The translations under genes and the position numbers were made by a program. Of a stretch of 64,000 bases of DNA, positions 9,246-18,770 are shown one piece after another. The stretch's first letter is position 1, and each line of letters opens with the position of its first letter. The notes under the pieces were generated by a model. That model was not told the origin of the DNA, did no database searches, and worked only from the letters and a program-made list of their open reading frames with translations. The DNA comes from CAYJIX01 sp964370375 (GTDB lineage: Bacteria; Desulfobacterota; Desulfovibrionia; Desulfovibrionales; Desulfovibrionaceae): NCBI GenBank assembly GCA_964370375.1, contig CAYJIX010000001.1:46682-110681 (forward strand). The letters run 5' to 3'.

Positions 9246-10376
9246 ATGTCGTTTCCAACATTAACCATAGGCCACCTTGAAGCTAGCGTTCCCATTGTCC
9301 AAGGGGGCATGGGGGTTGGCATTTCCCTTTCGCGTCTTGCTTCTGCTGTGGCAGCAGAAGGCGGTATCGGCGTTATTGCTGCTGCCATGATTGGTATGAA
9401 AGAACCTGATGTTGCCAAAAATCCCATTGAGGCCAATGTCCGCGCCCTGCGCGAAGAAATACAAAAAGCACGACTTGCAACCGATGGTATCATTGGTGTT
9501 AACATCATGGTTGCTCTTACCACCTTTACTGATCAAGTACGCGCTTCTATTGAAGAAAAGGCAGATATCATCTTTTCCGGTGCAGGCCTTCCCATGGATC
9601 TGCCGCGCATCCTTATGGATACGTGCGATCAGAAAAAAGAGGAATTCAAAACCCGCCTTGTGCCCATTGTTTCGTCAGCTCGTGCAGCATCACTTATTGC
9701 CAAAAAATGGCTTTCACGCTGTAACTACACCCTTGATGGCGTTGTGGTTGAAGGGCCCAAAGCAGGCGGACACTTAGGCTTTGCGGCAGACAATTTGGGC
9801 AACCCCTCTTTTTCGCTTGAAGAGCTTGTTCCGCAAGTTGTGGAAGCTGTCAAACCCTTTGAAGACGCTGCCGGGCGCAGAATACCTGTTATTGCAGCAG
9901 GTGGCGTATACTCGGGTCAGGATATTAAGCAATACCTTGACCTTGGAGCAGCAGGCGTACAAATGGGCACACGCTTTGTGGCAACGACAGAATGTGATGC
10001 GGACGAACGTTTTAAGCAAGCCTACGTCAATGCAAAAGAAGAAGATGTGACCATTATAAAAAGTCCTGTGGGCATGCCAGGGCGCGCGTTAAAAAACACC
10101 TTTATTGACAGCATGCTCAATGGAAAGAAAAAGCCCTTCAGATGCCCATTTAAATGCGTAAGCACCTGCGAACAAGAAAAAACTCCTTACTGTATTGCCA
10201 TGGCTCTTATAAGTGCCATGCGCGGAAACCTTGAAAAAGGATTTGCGTTTTGCGGTTCTAATGTGTTTCGTGTAGACAAAGTTATTTCCGTACACGAACT
10301 TATCGAATCCTTGCAAAAGGAATTTGATGATTTTCAAAAGGAATTGAACGCTAAACTAAAAGTTTTGCGCGGGTAA
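9246..10376 (+). CDS. Nitronate monooxygenase / FMN-dependent 2-nitropropane dioxygenase family
   Basis: A TIM-barrel FMN enzyme of 376 residues. The N-terminus VPIVQGGMGVGISLSRLASA, the mid-protein VEGPKAGGHLGF and IPVIAAGGVYSGQD with AAGVQMGTRFVAT are the FMN-phosphate and active-site signatures of the nitronate monooxygenase/FabK superfamily. A late Cys cluster (CPFKCVSTCEQEKTPYC) is a feature of one subgroup common in anaerobes. The real substrate is unknown; an enoyl-ACP-reductase-like role is the alternative. A strong CGGAGG precedes the ATG, and a terminator follows. Confidence 0.85.
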   Translation: MSFPTLTIGHLEASVPIVQGGMGVGISLSRLASAVAAEGGIGVIAAAMIGMKEPDVAKNPIEANVRALREEIQKARLATDGIIGVNIMVALTTFTDQVRASIEEKADIIFSGAGLPMDLPRILMDTCDQKKEEFKTRLVPIVSSARAASLIAKKWLSRCNYTLDGVVVEGPKAGGHLGFAADNLGNPSFSLEELVPQVVEAVKPFEDAAGRRIPVIAAGGVYSGQDIKQYLDLGAAGVQMGTRFVATTECDADERFKQAYVNAKEEDVTIIKSPVGMPGRALKNTFIDSMLNGKKKPFRCPFKCVSTCEQEKTPYCIAMALISAMRGNLEKGFAFCGSNVFRVDKVISVHELIESLQKEFDDFQKELNAKLKVLRG

Positions 10377-10435
10377 CGTCAGCGCGAACGCATGGCAAAA
10401 CCATAAGGGCAAAAGGCCTTTAATCTTATACATAA

Positions 10436-10475
10436 ACATGCCAAAAGCATACGCGTTTTTGGCATGTTTTTTTGT
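10436..10475 (+). terminator. Rho-independent terminator of the nitronate monooxygenase gene
   Basis: An 11-bp perfect stem (ACATGCCAAAA/TTTTGGCATGT) with a 10-base loop is followed by a run of eight T. It separates convergent genes. Confidence 0.85.
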
Positions 10476-10484
10476 GTTTTTCAC

Positions 10485-11933
10485 CTACAAATACGGTGAA
10501 AACAGCCAGCAAACAGCATTGCGCAAGCGTTTAAGCAGCGGCATACGCCTAGTGTCACACATGGGTGTAGAACGTAGTATGGTTATATCAAAAAAATCTT
10601 CAAGTTCTGCCACAAGCTTCACATCAAGTGTTTCCATAACCAGCTCAAAATTCAGGTTCAGGCTACGCTGATCAAGGTTTGCCGATCCCACAAGGGCATA
10701 ATGGTCATCCACCAGCATGAGTTTTGTATGCGCAAATGGTGGCTGCTGCCAAAAAATACTGACTCCCCTACGCACCAAATCCGGCAACTGATGATGCATG
10801 GCCCACGCCACAAGGCAATGATTGTTCAGGGCAGGCAAAACGACTTCCACATGAACGCCACGGCTGACTGCAGCTGTTAGCGCGCCTGCAAGTTCCGCTG
10901 TCGGTAAAAAATAGGGCGTCATGATCCGCACACTGTGCCTTGCAGAAGAAATAAGGCTACAAAATAAATCATGAATTGTCTTTGTTGAGCCGCCGGGACC
11001 ATCCATAAGCACACGGCAAAAACTCTGCCCTTGAGCCTTGCACGTTGTCGCAAAGGAAAAATCCTTGGTATCCATGCGTCCTGTAACAAAGCTCCAATCC
11101 ATAAGAAACGCCATCTGCAATTGCCACACAACAGGGCCTTTGCAGAGAAAATGCACATCTTGAACCCTATCGGGGCGATCAGTATCCACAAGGTGGAGCT
11201 GTGAAATATTCATGCCACCTGTAAAGGCGCAATCGTCACACACAAGCACTTTTCGGTGCGTGCGCAAATTGATAGAAAATTGTGGCGGTATAAGGGTTGG
11301 AGGCAAAAAGCTTGCCACCTGTACCCCTTGTTCCATTAAGGCACGAGCAACGGATTTTTGGGCGCGAAAAAAGAAGGAGCCAACCCCATCCACCAAAAGG
11401 CGTGTGTCCACACCACGTGCGGCCGCATCGCCAAGGGCCTTGATGAAACGTTGCCCCATAGAATCTGTGGTAAAAATATAGCTTGAAAGGTAGACGCACT
11501 GTGTGGCCTTTTCAATGGCTTCAAGCATAGCAGGATAGGCTTGTTCCCCATTATACAACGCAAAGATTGCATTGCCTCCTACAAAATCCCGTCCGGTTAT
11601 ATGTTGCCCGGGCATGGCAAGATGTTGGTACTCTGGAGCCAAATCAATCTTGACTGCGCTTTCATCAACGCTGTCAGACCAAAGCGCACTGCCAAAGGTG
11701 CGCCCGTTTGACAGCTGAACTTTTGCCTTTTTCATAAGCTTTGCAGCACGGCTGTCTGTACGCGCTATACCAAACAGCGCATAGGCTATCACGCCTCCTA
11801 TTGGCACAAGCAAACACACAGCGATCCAGCCAAGGGCAGCTCGCGGGTCTCGCTTGTGCAACAAAATTTGCCCTACACTAAATATAGCAAGGACATGGAA
11901 CAGGAAAAGCAGTATAATAAGCAACGGGTTCAT
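10485..11933 (-). CDS. cls: Cardiolipin synthase
   Basis: It condenses two phosphatidylglycerol molecules to cardiolipin at the inner membrane. Two phospholipase-D HKD motifs are visible: HRKVLVCDDCAFTGGMN and HTKLMLVDDHYALVGSANLD. The N-terminus has two membrane segments (LLIILLFLFHVLAIFSVGQI and LGWIAVCLLVPIGGVIAYAL). ATG 11933 gives 482 residues, close to ClsA length, and has an AAGGTGG site; the in-frame ATG at 11978 lacks one. Convergent with the nitronate monooxygenase gene. Confidence 0.92.
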   Translation of the reverse strand: MNPLLIILLFLFHVLAIFSVGQILLHKRDPRAALGWIAVCLLVPIGGVIAYALFGIARTDSRAAKLMKKAKVQLSNGRTFGSALWSDSVDESAVKIDLAPEYQHLAMPGQHITGRDFVGGNAIFALYNGEQAYPAMLEAIEKATQCVYLSSYIFTTDSMGQRFIKALGDAAARGVDTRLLVDGVGSFFFRAQKSVARALMEQGVQVASFLPPTLIPPQFSINLRTHRKVLVCDDCAFTGGMNISQLHLVDTDRPDRVQDVHFLCKGPVVWQLQMAFLMDWSFVTGRMDTKDFSFATTCKAQGQSFCRVLMDGPGGSTKTIHDLFCSLISSARHSVRIMTPYFLPTAELAGALTAAVSRGVHVEVVLPALNNHCLVAWAMHHQLPDLVRRGVSIFWQQPPFAHTKLMLVDDHYALVGSANLDQRSLNLNFELVMETLDVKLVAELEDFFDITILRSTPMCDTRRMPLLKRLRNAVCWLFSPYL

Positions 11934-12227
11934 GGCAATACGCAACCACCTTGTTACAAAGTGGATATGTATATACACGAAAAAAATTCACCACAAAAGC
12001 CCATGATAACACATTGTATTTCAATATATTACCATAATTGCCAAACATAGTACCGTGCATTTTCCTTGTAAAAACCTGTATCTAAAGCACATTATGAATT
12101 TGTTACAACCTGCCGCATTGTGTCGACAAAACGAACCCACTCGTGCATACTGAACAATAATGACAGGCGCATCTTGTTTTGACGGTAAACTATAATCTTT
12201 TTGCGCCAAAACCTACGGATACATCCC

Positions 12228-13148
12228 ATGCACACAACTCCCATACCAGTGGCTTTGGCCCATTGTACTGCCTATACGCCTAACGAGATCAAGGCACACG
12301 TTGGCACGATCCTTGATAATTCAGGCTTTGCACCAAGTTGTGGCAGTATTGTGCTTGTCAAACCAAATCTTTTACGGGCAGAACCCCTTGCCTGCACGCA
12401 TCCTCTTGTTGTGTGGGCGGCCTGCTCATGGCTTTTGGATCGCAATGTTCGTATAAAAATAGCCGATTCGCCTGGCTTTGGCACGCCTTTGACAGTGGCA
12501 AAGCATATAGGACTTGACGAGGCGTTAAAACCTTTAGGCGTATCCGTTGAACCCATGGGCAAAGCTGTACCTTTGGCGTTATCACGAGGCGGCACTTGGC
12601 CTGTGGCAAAGCTCAGCCTTGAGGCAGACGCCATTCTCTCTATCCCCAAAGTCAAAGCCCATAGCCAAATGGGCATGACCTTGGCTGTAAAAAATCTTTT
12701 TGGCTGTATACCTGGGGTTGCCAAGGCCATTGCCCATACTAAACAAGGCCATGTTCCGGGGGCTTTTGTGGATGGCATAGTAGACCTTTTGCGCAGCCTT
12801 CCGCCTGTGGCAGCCTTGGCAGACGGGGTAACAGCCATGCATGTGAAGGGGCCATCAGGTGGAAATCCTTTTCCCTTGCACTGCCTTGCCGCTTCTGCAT
12901 CAGCTGTGGCGTTAGATACGGCCCTATACAACCTTGTGGCGGCACAACCAAACGAAATCCCCCTATGGGCAGCCCTGCAAGAACATAATGTGCAGGGGGC
13001 CTTTCAGGAACAGCTGTGCATAGTTGGCGATAGCTTGCCCGTGCGTTCAGACTTTTGCAGACCGTCTATCCTTTTAGATATTTCGTTTCGTCCTTGGCGT
13101 CTTCTGGTAAGTGTGCTGCGGCGATGGTGGTTTGAACTTAGAGATTAA
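12228..13148 (+). CDS. DUF362 domain protein
   Basis: A 306-residue protein of the DUF362 family. Diagnostic parts are VLVKPNLLRAEP, IADSPGFGTP, ILSIPKVKAHSQMGMTLAVKNLFGC and FVDGIVDLLR. Many family members carry a C-terminal ferredoxin domain, but this one does not. Function is unestablished; DUF362 proteins are often linked to redox or Fe-S biology in anaerobes. The gene stands alone, and its 3' flank carries the repeat described at 13163-13320. Confidence 0.75.
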   Translation: MHTTPIPVALAHCTAYTPNEIKAHVGTILDNSGFAPSCGSIVLVKPNLLRAEPLACTHPLVVWAACSWLLDRNVRIKIADSPGFGTPLTVAKHIGLDEALKPLGVSVEPMGKAVPLALSRGGTWPVAKLSLEADAILSIPKVKAHSQMGMTLAVKNLFGCIPGVAKAIAHTKQGHVPGAFVDGIVDLLRSLPPVAALADGVTAMHVKGPSGGNPFPLHCLAASASAVALDTALYNLVAAQPNEIPLWAALQEHNVQGAFQEQLCIVGDSLPVRSDFCRPSILLDISFRPWRLLVSVLRRWWFELRD

Positions 13149-13162
13149 AGAATGACTGATGC

Positions 13163-13320
13163 TATCAGAGATTCCTTAATAGGAGCTTTGCCATAACATG
13201 ATTGGTTTTCGTGACTTTTTGCTTGCCAGCTTTGCAGATAATAGCGGCGTAAACACCGCAAAGTGGGGCTTGTAATCTGTTTGTTTTAAGGAATCGCTGC
13301 TGGTATCAGAGATTCCTTAA
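13163..13320. repeat. Direct and inverted repeat between convergent genes
   Basis: TATCAGAGATTCCTTAA occurs exactly at 13163-13179 and 13304-13320. TTAAGGAATC at 13286-13295 is the inverse of the last ten bases of each, so it can pair with either copy. A small GCGG/CCGC hairpin lies between them. The right copy overlaps the 3' end of the IMPACT-family gene. The arrangement may act as a bidirectional terminator. Confidence 0.6.
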
Positions 13321-13951
13321 ATTCCTGCATAAGCACAGCCCCTCTGGTAAGCTCATGCAGGCACGCTACAAAGTTCGGCCCCATATCCATGGGCACTTCC
13401 ACCACAAACGTGGCTTCTGCAGCATATTCTTCATGGATAAAAACGCCTTGAAAATCAGGCAGGACTCGCTGGAGCATGCGGACATGCTCATACTCAACTA
13501 CAACTTCAAAGCGTGTCATGATACGGTGTTCGCGCGTGGGTAATGAATCAAGGCCAAGCTTGACCATGTGCTGATAGGCACGCACAAGACCGCCTGTGCC
13601 TAGCTTGATACCGCCAAAATAACGCGTTACAACAGCTGTAACCTCCCCCACTTGACCGTGCAAAAGGACCGTCAACATGGGACGTCCGGCAGTTCCATGA
13701 GGTTCTCCATCATCGCTGTAGCCCACATGAGTTGTCACACCCGGCGCACCAACTGCAAAGGCCCAACAATTATGCGTAGCGTCTGCAAATTCACGTTGAA
13801 TCTGTTCAATAAAACGTTTTGCCGTGGCAGTATCAGGAGTATGCCCAAGGCTTACCAAAAATTGGCTACGCTCAATGACAAGGCGTTCTCTATGCACGCC
13901 TTCTTGTACAAGGTCAGGAACAAGATAGCCAAACGACACGGTGGTCACCAT
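13286..13951 (-). CDS. IMPACT/YigZ family protein (UPF0029)
   Basis: The core THNCWAFAVGA, SDDGEPHGTAGRPML and VVTRYFGGIKLGTGGLVRAY is the UPF0029/IMPACT N-terminal domain, and the C-terminal part fits the attached DUF1949 ferredoxin-like domain. In eukaryotes IMPACT tunes GCN2; the bacterial role is not established, with YigZ listed as a possible proline dipeptidase or translation factor. ATG 13951 (GGA five bases upstream) is preferred over a TTG at 13969, giving 221 residues. Confidence 0.85.
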   Translation of the reverse strand: MVTTVSFGYLVPDLVQEGVHRERLVIERSQFLVSLGHTPDTATAKRFIEQIQREFADATHNCWAFAVGAPGVTTHVGYSDDGEPHGTAGRPMLTVLLHGQVGEVTAVVTRYFGGIKLGTGGLVRAYQHMVKLGLDSLPTREHRIMTRFEVVVEYEHVRMLQRVLPDFQGVFIHEEYAAEATFVVEVPMDMGPNFVACLHELTRGAVLMQEFKESLIPAAIP

Positions 13952-14095
13952 TTTTTCCAATATAATCAATATAATAAAAAAAATATGTAAAAAAAATTAC
14001 CATGGAACAAAATTTTACTTTACAAAGCTCTTATCATCACGTAAACAAGAATCATTCCTGTTAAGGAAAAAAATACCCCAGATTAGGAGCACACA

Positions 14096-14587
14096 ATGAG
14101 CAAGACACAACAAAATTTGATGGACGCGTTTGCAGGAGAATCCCAAGCCAACCGTAAATATTTGGCCTTTGCCAAACAGGCTGATAAAGAAGGCTTGCCC
14201 CAAGTCGCCAAACTTTTCCGTGCCGCTGCTGAGGCAGAAACCATTCACGCCCACGCCCATTTGCGCGCTGCCGGTAAGATTGGCAAGACAGCAGAAAATT
14301 TGCAAGTGGCCATAGACGGCGAAACCTACGAATACACCAAAATGTACCCCGAAATGATTAAAGACGCCAAGGAAGAAGGCAATACTGCCGTTGCCAAGTA
14401 TTTTGACTTTGTCAATACTGTTGAAGAGGTTCACGCCAATCTTTACCGCAAAGCCCTAGCCAATCCCGAAGGCCTTGCAGCAACTGATTACCATCTGTGT
14501 GGTGTATGCGGATACACCCATGAAGGCCCTTGCGATAAATGCCCTGTATGTAATGCAGGAGCGTCAGTATTTTATAAAGTTGATTAA
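14096..14587 (+). CDS. rbr: Rubrerythrin
   Basis: A peroxide-reducing protein of anaerobes. The N-terminal four-helix diiron domain shows the EXXH-type ligands (AFAGESQANRKY, AEAETIHAHAH, TVEEVHANLY). A rubredoxin-like domain ends the protein (CGVCGYTHEG, then CPVCNA). The 163-residue length is shorter than classical Desulfovibrio rubrerythrin (about 190) and fits the compact type. A TAGGAG site precedes the ATG. It is monocistronic, with its own terminator. Confidence 0.93.
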   Translation: MSKTQQNLMDAFAGESQANRKYLAFAKQADKEGLPQVAKLFRAAAEAETIHAHAHLRAAGKIGKTAENLQVAIDGETYEYTKMYPEMIKDAKEEGNTAVAKYFDFVNTVEEVHANLYRKALANPEGLAATDYHLCGVCGYTHEGPCDKCPVCNAGASVFYKVD

Positions 14588-14611
14588 GAACAAGACAGTA
14601 TAATATTTTAC

Positions 14612-14652
14612 AAGTGGGTTTGGGCGATTTAACTCCCAAACCCACTTTTTTT
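14612..14652 (+). terminator. Rubrerythrin terminator
   Basis: A perfect 13-bp stem (AAGTGGGTTTGGG/CCCAAACCCACTT) with a 10-base loop runs into seven T. Confidence 0.92.
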
Positions 14653-14798
14653 GGGTCATCAAATTATACCTTGGCAGCATTAAAGCATGCTTTTTTTTGG
14701 AAAAAATACTCGCTTCAACACCCCTTTTCAAACGCAAAAATACATTCTGGCGTATTTTCGCCACAAAAGGCAGCGCTAAAAGGCAACGCCAGACCTTG

Positions 14799-17700
14799 CT
14801 ATTTTTTACCCAGCCAATACCCCAAGGTGTTTTGCAATATTTCAGGGGATATTGGTTTTGTAATATGATCATTCATCCCGTGTTCAAGGCTTATTTCTTT
14901 ATCACCAACCATGGCATGGGCAGACATGGCAATAACAGGAAGCGTTGCAAAGGCCTCTTCCCCGCGTATTTTTTTAGCGGCAGTAAGGCCATCCATAACA
15001 GGCATTTGAATATCCATGAGCACAAGGTCGTAATGCTTTTCATGTAGCATATCAATACCTTCCTGCCCGTTATTGGCTATATCAAGGGTATAGCCCATGC
15101 TTTGTATAAGTTCAGATGCGATAAGCTGATTGATTTCATTATCTTCTACAAGTAAAATATGCGCGCCCCCATGAGCGTATTCTGTGGTTAAGGTGTCTTG
15201 TGGTGCTATTTGCTGTATCATTGTTGTGTCAGGCAGCTCAAACACAGCGGTAAACGAGAACACCGAGCCCTTTCCAAGAGTACTTTCTACCCAAATTTTT
15301 CCTTGCATCATTTCTACAATGCGTTTTGAAATAACAAGGCCTAGCCCTGTGCCGCCATATTTGCGCGTAACAGAAGTGTCTGCCTGTGAAAAGGCTGAAA
15401 AAATCGTTTCCATTTGTTCATTTGTTAAGCCAATGCCGGTATCACAGATCCTAAAGACACAATGAAGCTTATTGCCCTCTTCCTTAGTTTCAATGGATAA
15501 GGTCACAGAACCTTCATGCGTGAACTTAATGGCATTGCCCACAAGGTTCATCAAAACTTGCTTTAAACGTATGGGGTCGCCAATGATTGTTTTTGTGGCA
15601 TAGTTTCCTTCAAGCAACTTGCACTCAAGGTTTTTTTCTCTCATTTTTGGCAAAAAAAGGCTTTGTATTTCAGAGCAAATGTCATGAAGAGTGAAGGGCG
15701 TGTACTCTATTTCAAGCTTGCCGGCCTCAATCTTAGAAAAATCCAGTATATCATTGATAATACGCAATAAATTATTGGCAGACAAGGAAGCCTTTTCCAA
15801 ATAATCCTGCTGATGCGATGTAAGGCCTGTCCGTGATAAAATATGCAACAACCCTAAAATGCCGTTCATGGGGGTGCGTATTTCATGGCTCATATTGGCC
15901 AAAAACTCACTCTTGGCACGCGCGCTTTTTTCAGCAGCTTGGGTGGCAGTATGTGCTTTTTCAAGAGCGGCATTTATTTCTCGTAAATCCTGCACATAGG
16001 AGATGACAACGTCTTCACTATTTATGACTGCTCTTTTTAAAATAACATCACAGGGTACGATTTCGCCTTGGGTCGTTTGCGCTGAAGCTTGCACACGAAA
16101 TTGCCCTTGTTCCATTGCCATACCAAGCGCGTGACGAACCATAACATCAGAGCGCATACCATCCGACTGAAATTCGGGGAAAAGTTTCTGAAAATTTTCA
16201 ATAAAATCTTGCATGCTCTTGAAGCCAAAGATTTCCCAAGCGGCCTGATTACAACCAATAAGTGCGCCCTTATCGTTAAACCAATTGATGCAAAACGGTG
16301 CGGCTGCCAAAATGGTACTTACGCGCTCTTCGGCATCTTGGATTTTTTGTATACCTGCCTTTACCTCAGTTAAATCCTTCATGTACGAGATTAAAATATC
16401 CTGTCCGGCAGCAACGGTACGGTAAAGTTTGACCTCAAGGGGAACAGACCTACCGCTTGTATGCACGCCTGTAATCTCGAACGTTATTTCTCCTTTTTGC
16501 CAGGCTTCCTGTAATTTTTCGCGGTGTACATCAATCGATTTTGCGCCGCTTGGCTGATATTCCGGCATGCGTTGATTGCCATTTTCTATAAAGTCTTCTT
16601 TTGAACGTAAACCAAATAACTGCACAATGGCATCATTACAATCAAGGCGTTTAAACGTATTGTCTAAAACGCTGACACCAAGAGGCAATCCTTTAAGCAC
16701 GGCAGCGGTGAATTCCTCAGCAGCCTGTGTTTGCTTACGTGAAGCTTCAATTTCGCGCAGATCCTTAATATACCCTGCCAGCATGTATTCGCCATTATGC
16801 ATAACGCGCACAAGGGTAACTTCGGTAGGGATACTGTTTCCTTCAAGGTCTTGCCCCACCCAATACGTTTCAGCAGAACCATTGACCAAACCTTCTTGCA
16901 AAACCTTGTGCATTCTATCAAGGGATTTAACGCCATCGGGTTGATATTCTGGAATAAGGCTAAAGAAGTTATCAAGAAATTCTTGCGCATTATTAAGGCC
17001 AAACATTATTGAAATGGCCTTGTTTCCACCCACTAGCGTAAAATCTTTGTTCCAAATCAAGGTACCAAAAGGACTTGCATCCAGAAGAATTTTTGTATGC
17101 TCTTCACTTTTGCGCAACTTGGTCATGTTTTCATAGTGGGCGCGCAAATCAAGTATATAGACCAAGACAACGGGCTCGCCATCTTGTTCGCCGCAAACAA
17201 GCGTTATGTCGCACGGAATGGGTTCGCCTTTAAGGTTGTTATGGATCCATTCTTTATGAACATATCCGGTTTCAAAGGCTTCTTCCAAGCAGCTTTGTAT
17301 AATATGGGAAGATTTTTGTCCGTTTGGTTGGTATTCAGGAATAAGTTCGTCAAACCTATCAAGCACTTCTTGTTCGTTGTTTAGGTCAAACAGGCGTACT
17401 GTTTCTAGGCTACACCCAATAATTTGTAAATCTTTTGACCATGTTACCGTGGCAAGGGGCATGGTATCAAGCAAAAACTGCATCTGTTTTTTGCTATTCT
17501 CGATTTTCTTTTCTTTGGCGATAACATCTCGCATGTCACGGACATAACAAGCTAAAAATGTTTTTCCTTCGTCTATCGAGCGTACCAAAGAAACTTCGGT
17601 GGGAATGGGCTCGCCTTTCAAATTTTGATGCAGCCAATTGAATTCGCAATAGCCATCGCGTAAGGCATTTTGGATGTTAGCATAACCAAGCTCTGCAGAA

Positions 17701-17912
17701 GATAGACCGCCGGGTTGAAATTCCGGCGAACATTCACGAAAACGTTTTCTATATTCCTCAACATCTTTAAGCTCAAAAAGGTCCAAATAGGCACGGTTGC
17801 AGTACATCATGTTAAGATCTTCATCCCAATAGCTGAACCCTATAGGCATGGAATCCATAAATTTTGCAGCAAGGCGCGGCGGAAGGGGTGCGGACACGAT
17901 GTTTTCAGCCAT
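14799..17912 (-). CDS. Hybrid sensor histidine kinase with five tandem PAS domains and a receiver domain
   Basis: A soluble kinase of about 1040 residues with no membrane segment. Five PAS units of about 125 residues follow one another, each with a Pro-Glu-(Tyr/Phe)-Gln motif (for example IPEYQPNG, IPEYQPDG, MPEYQPSG) and each ending in an acidic linker such as YIKDLREI. The phosphoacceptor helix NMSHEIRTPMNGILGL, an HATPase domain (DPIRLKQVLMNLVGNAIKF; GTGLGLVIS) and a C-terminal receiver with Asp in LVLMDIQMPVMDG complete it. The near-repeat PAS units suggest internal duplication. The ligand is unknown. ATG 17912 has a GAGAGA site; ATG 17936 is possible. No cognate regulator is adjacent. 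Confidence 0.9.
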   Translation of the reverse strand: MAENIVSAPLPPRLAAKFMDSMPIGFSYWDEDLNMMYCNRAYLDLFELKDVEEYRKRFRECSPEFQPGGLSSAELGYANIQNALRDGYCEFNWLHQNLKGEPIPTEVSLVRSIDEGKTFLACYVRDMRDVIAKEKKIENSKKQMQFLLDTMPLATVTWSKDLQIIGCSLETVRLFDLNNEQEVLDRFDELIPEYQPNGQKSSHIIQSCLEEAFETGYVHKEWIHNNLKGEPIPCDITLVCGEQDGEPVVLVYILDLRAHYENMTKLRKSEEHTKILLDASPFGTLIWNKDFTLVGGNKAISIMFGLNNAQEFLDNFFSLIPEYQPDGVKSLDRMHKVLQEGLVNGSAETYWVGQDLEGNSIPTEVTLVRVMHNGEYMLAGYIKDLREIEASRKQTQAAEEFTAAVLKGLPLGVSVLDNTFKRLDCNDAIVQLFGLRSKEDFIENGNQRMPEYQPSGAKSIDVHREKLQEAWQKGEITFEITGVHTSGRSVPLEVKLYRTVAAGQDILISYMKDLTEVKAGIQKIQDAEERVSTILAAAPFCINWFNDKGALIGCNQAAWEIFGFKSMQDFIENFQKLFPEFQSDGMRSDVMVRHALGMAMEQGQFRVQASAQTTQGEIVPCDVILKRAVINSEDVVISYVQDLREINAALEKAHTATQAAEKSARAKSEFLANMSHEIRTPMNGILGLLHILSRTGLTSHQQDYLEKASLSANNLLRIINDILDFSKIEAGKLEIEYTPFTLHDICSEIQSLFLPKMREKNLECKLLEGNYATKTIIGDPIRLKQVLMNLVGNAIKFTHEGSVTLSIETKEEGNKLHCVFRICDTGIGLTNEQMETIFSAFSQADTSVTRKYGGTGLGLVISKRIVEMMQGKIWVESTLGKGSVFSFTAVFELPDTTMIQQIAPQDTLTTEYAHGGAHILLVEDNEINQLIASELIQSMGYTLDIANNGQEGIDMLHEKHYDLVLMDIQMPVMDGLTAAKKIRGEEAFATLPVIAMSAHAMVGDKEISLEHGMNDHITKPISPEILQNTLGYWLGKK

Positions 17913-18031
17913 GGGATACTCTCTCAAAATAGCCATTGTTTACCAAAAAACAGCTAGAAGCACTGTAATAGTATTCTTAAAACTGTTATACTAGACTTTA
18001 GAAAATTGCAAGTTTTTATCTACATAAGCAA

Positions 18032-18049
18032 AGCCCCCTTGCGGGGGCT
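18032..18049. terminator. GC-rich hairpin downstream of the porin remnant
   Basis: AGCCCCC/GGGGGCT with a TTGC loop lies about 65 bases past the porin stop codon. The T-run on the minus strand is weak, so termination is likely but not certain. Confidence 0.5.
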
Positions 18050-18114
18050 AGATTTTTAGTGCATGCTAAGAAGGTTTACACCTTCATGGCACAACCGCGT
18101 TTTATACAAAACCA

Positions 18115-18520
18115 TTAAAAGTTGTACTGCATGTACATGCCAATTTTCCAGCTGTCTTCCTCGCTGTTGTCCAGCTAGTGTGAGGCACAAGCCAATCAAT
18201 GTAGTTGTAACGGACGCGCACATCTTTACCGTCGCCACCAACGCCCAAGGCGTCACGGCCCCAGTCGTCTTTACCGATGTCAAAATAGAGCACTCCTTTA
18301 AGGCTTTCAGATGCGACAACGTCTATCTGCGTACGGAAACGGTGAACAGCGTTAAAGGTGTCATTGCTGGCGTTCCCGTCAGACCCCATGTTGCCCCATT
18401 CAAAACCAAACTGCCACAAGCCTTTGATGTTAAAATCAACAGCTTTAGCAGCTGAGGCGCCGCCCATGAGCATGCCGGTAGCCAAAAGTAGGGTGTGCCT
18501 TTTGGAATATGGGCAAAGAC
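18115..18520 (-). pseudogene. Remnant of a Desulfovibrio-type outer membrane trimeric porin
   Basis: Reading down from about 18520, the frame gives a porin signal peptide (KRHTLLLATGMLMGGASAAKA) without a canonical start at the expected place. It continues with the first strands of the barrel (VDFNIKGLWQFGFEWGN, DVVASESLKGVLYFDIG) to IDWLVPHTS near 18178. In the next frame the sequence then ends DSWKIGMYMQYNF-stop (TAA at 18115-18117), a typical last beta-strand with terminal Phe. The two ends of a roughly 450-residue porin are thus joined with some 300 residues missing and a frameshift. It is either an internal deletion pseudogene or an assembly collapse between multi-copy porin genes. Confidence 0.8.
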
Positions 18521-18677
18521 AATCTATTCCATATTTACATTACCGCTCTAAAATATTGTAAGCTCTTTTAGCTGACCTTTTTTTGATTTGTGGACGTACA
18601 GTTGTCAGGCCGCAAGTCTTTTATACAAATCAAAAGGAGTTTTATTTACTGATGTATAGCTGTAAGCTTTTTTGAAC

Positions 18678-18694
18678 CTCCCGCCTAGCGGGAG
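18678..18694. terminator. Small hairpin between porin remnant and rpsA
   Basis: CTCCCGC/GCGGGAG with a CTA loop, followed on the plus strand by ATTTTCTT. Its function is unclear; it sits just past the stronger rpsA terminator. Confidence 0.35.
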
Positions 18695-18708
18695 ATTTTC
18701 TTGGCACC

Positions 18709-18741
18709 AAAAAAAGCTGCCACAAAAGTGACAGCTTTTTT
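18709..18741 (-). terminator. rpsA terminator
   Basis: AAAAAGCTG-C-CAC pairs with GTG-A-CAGCTTTTT around an AAAA loop, followed on the minus strand by seven T. It lies about 30 bases after the rpsA stop codon. Confidence 0.85.
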
Positions 18742-18770
18742 CAAATTAAAGCATAGTCATAAACTTTAAA

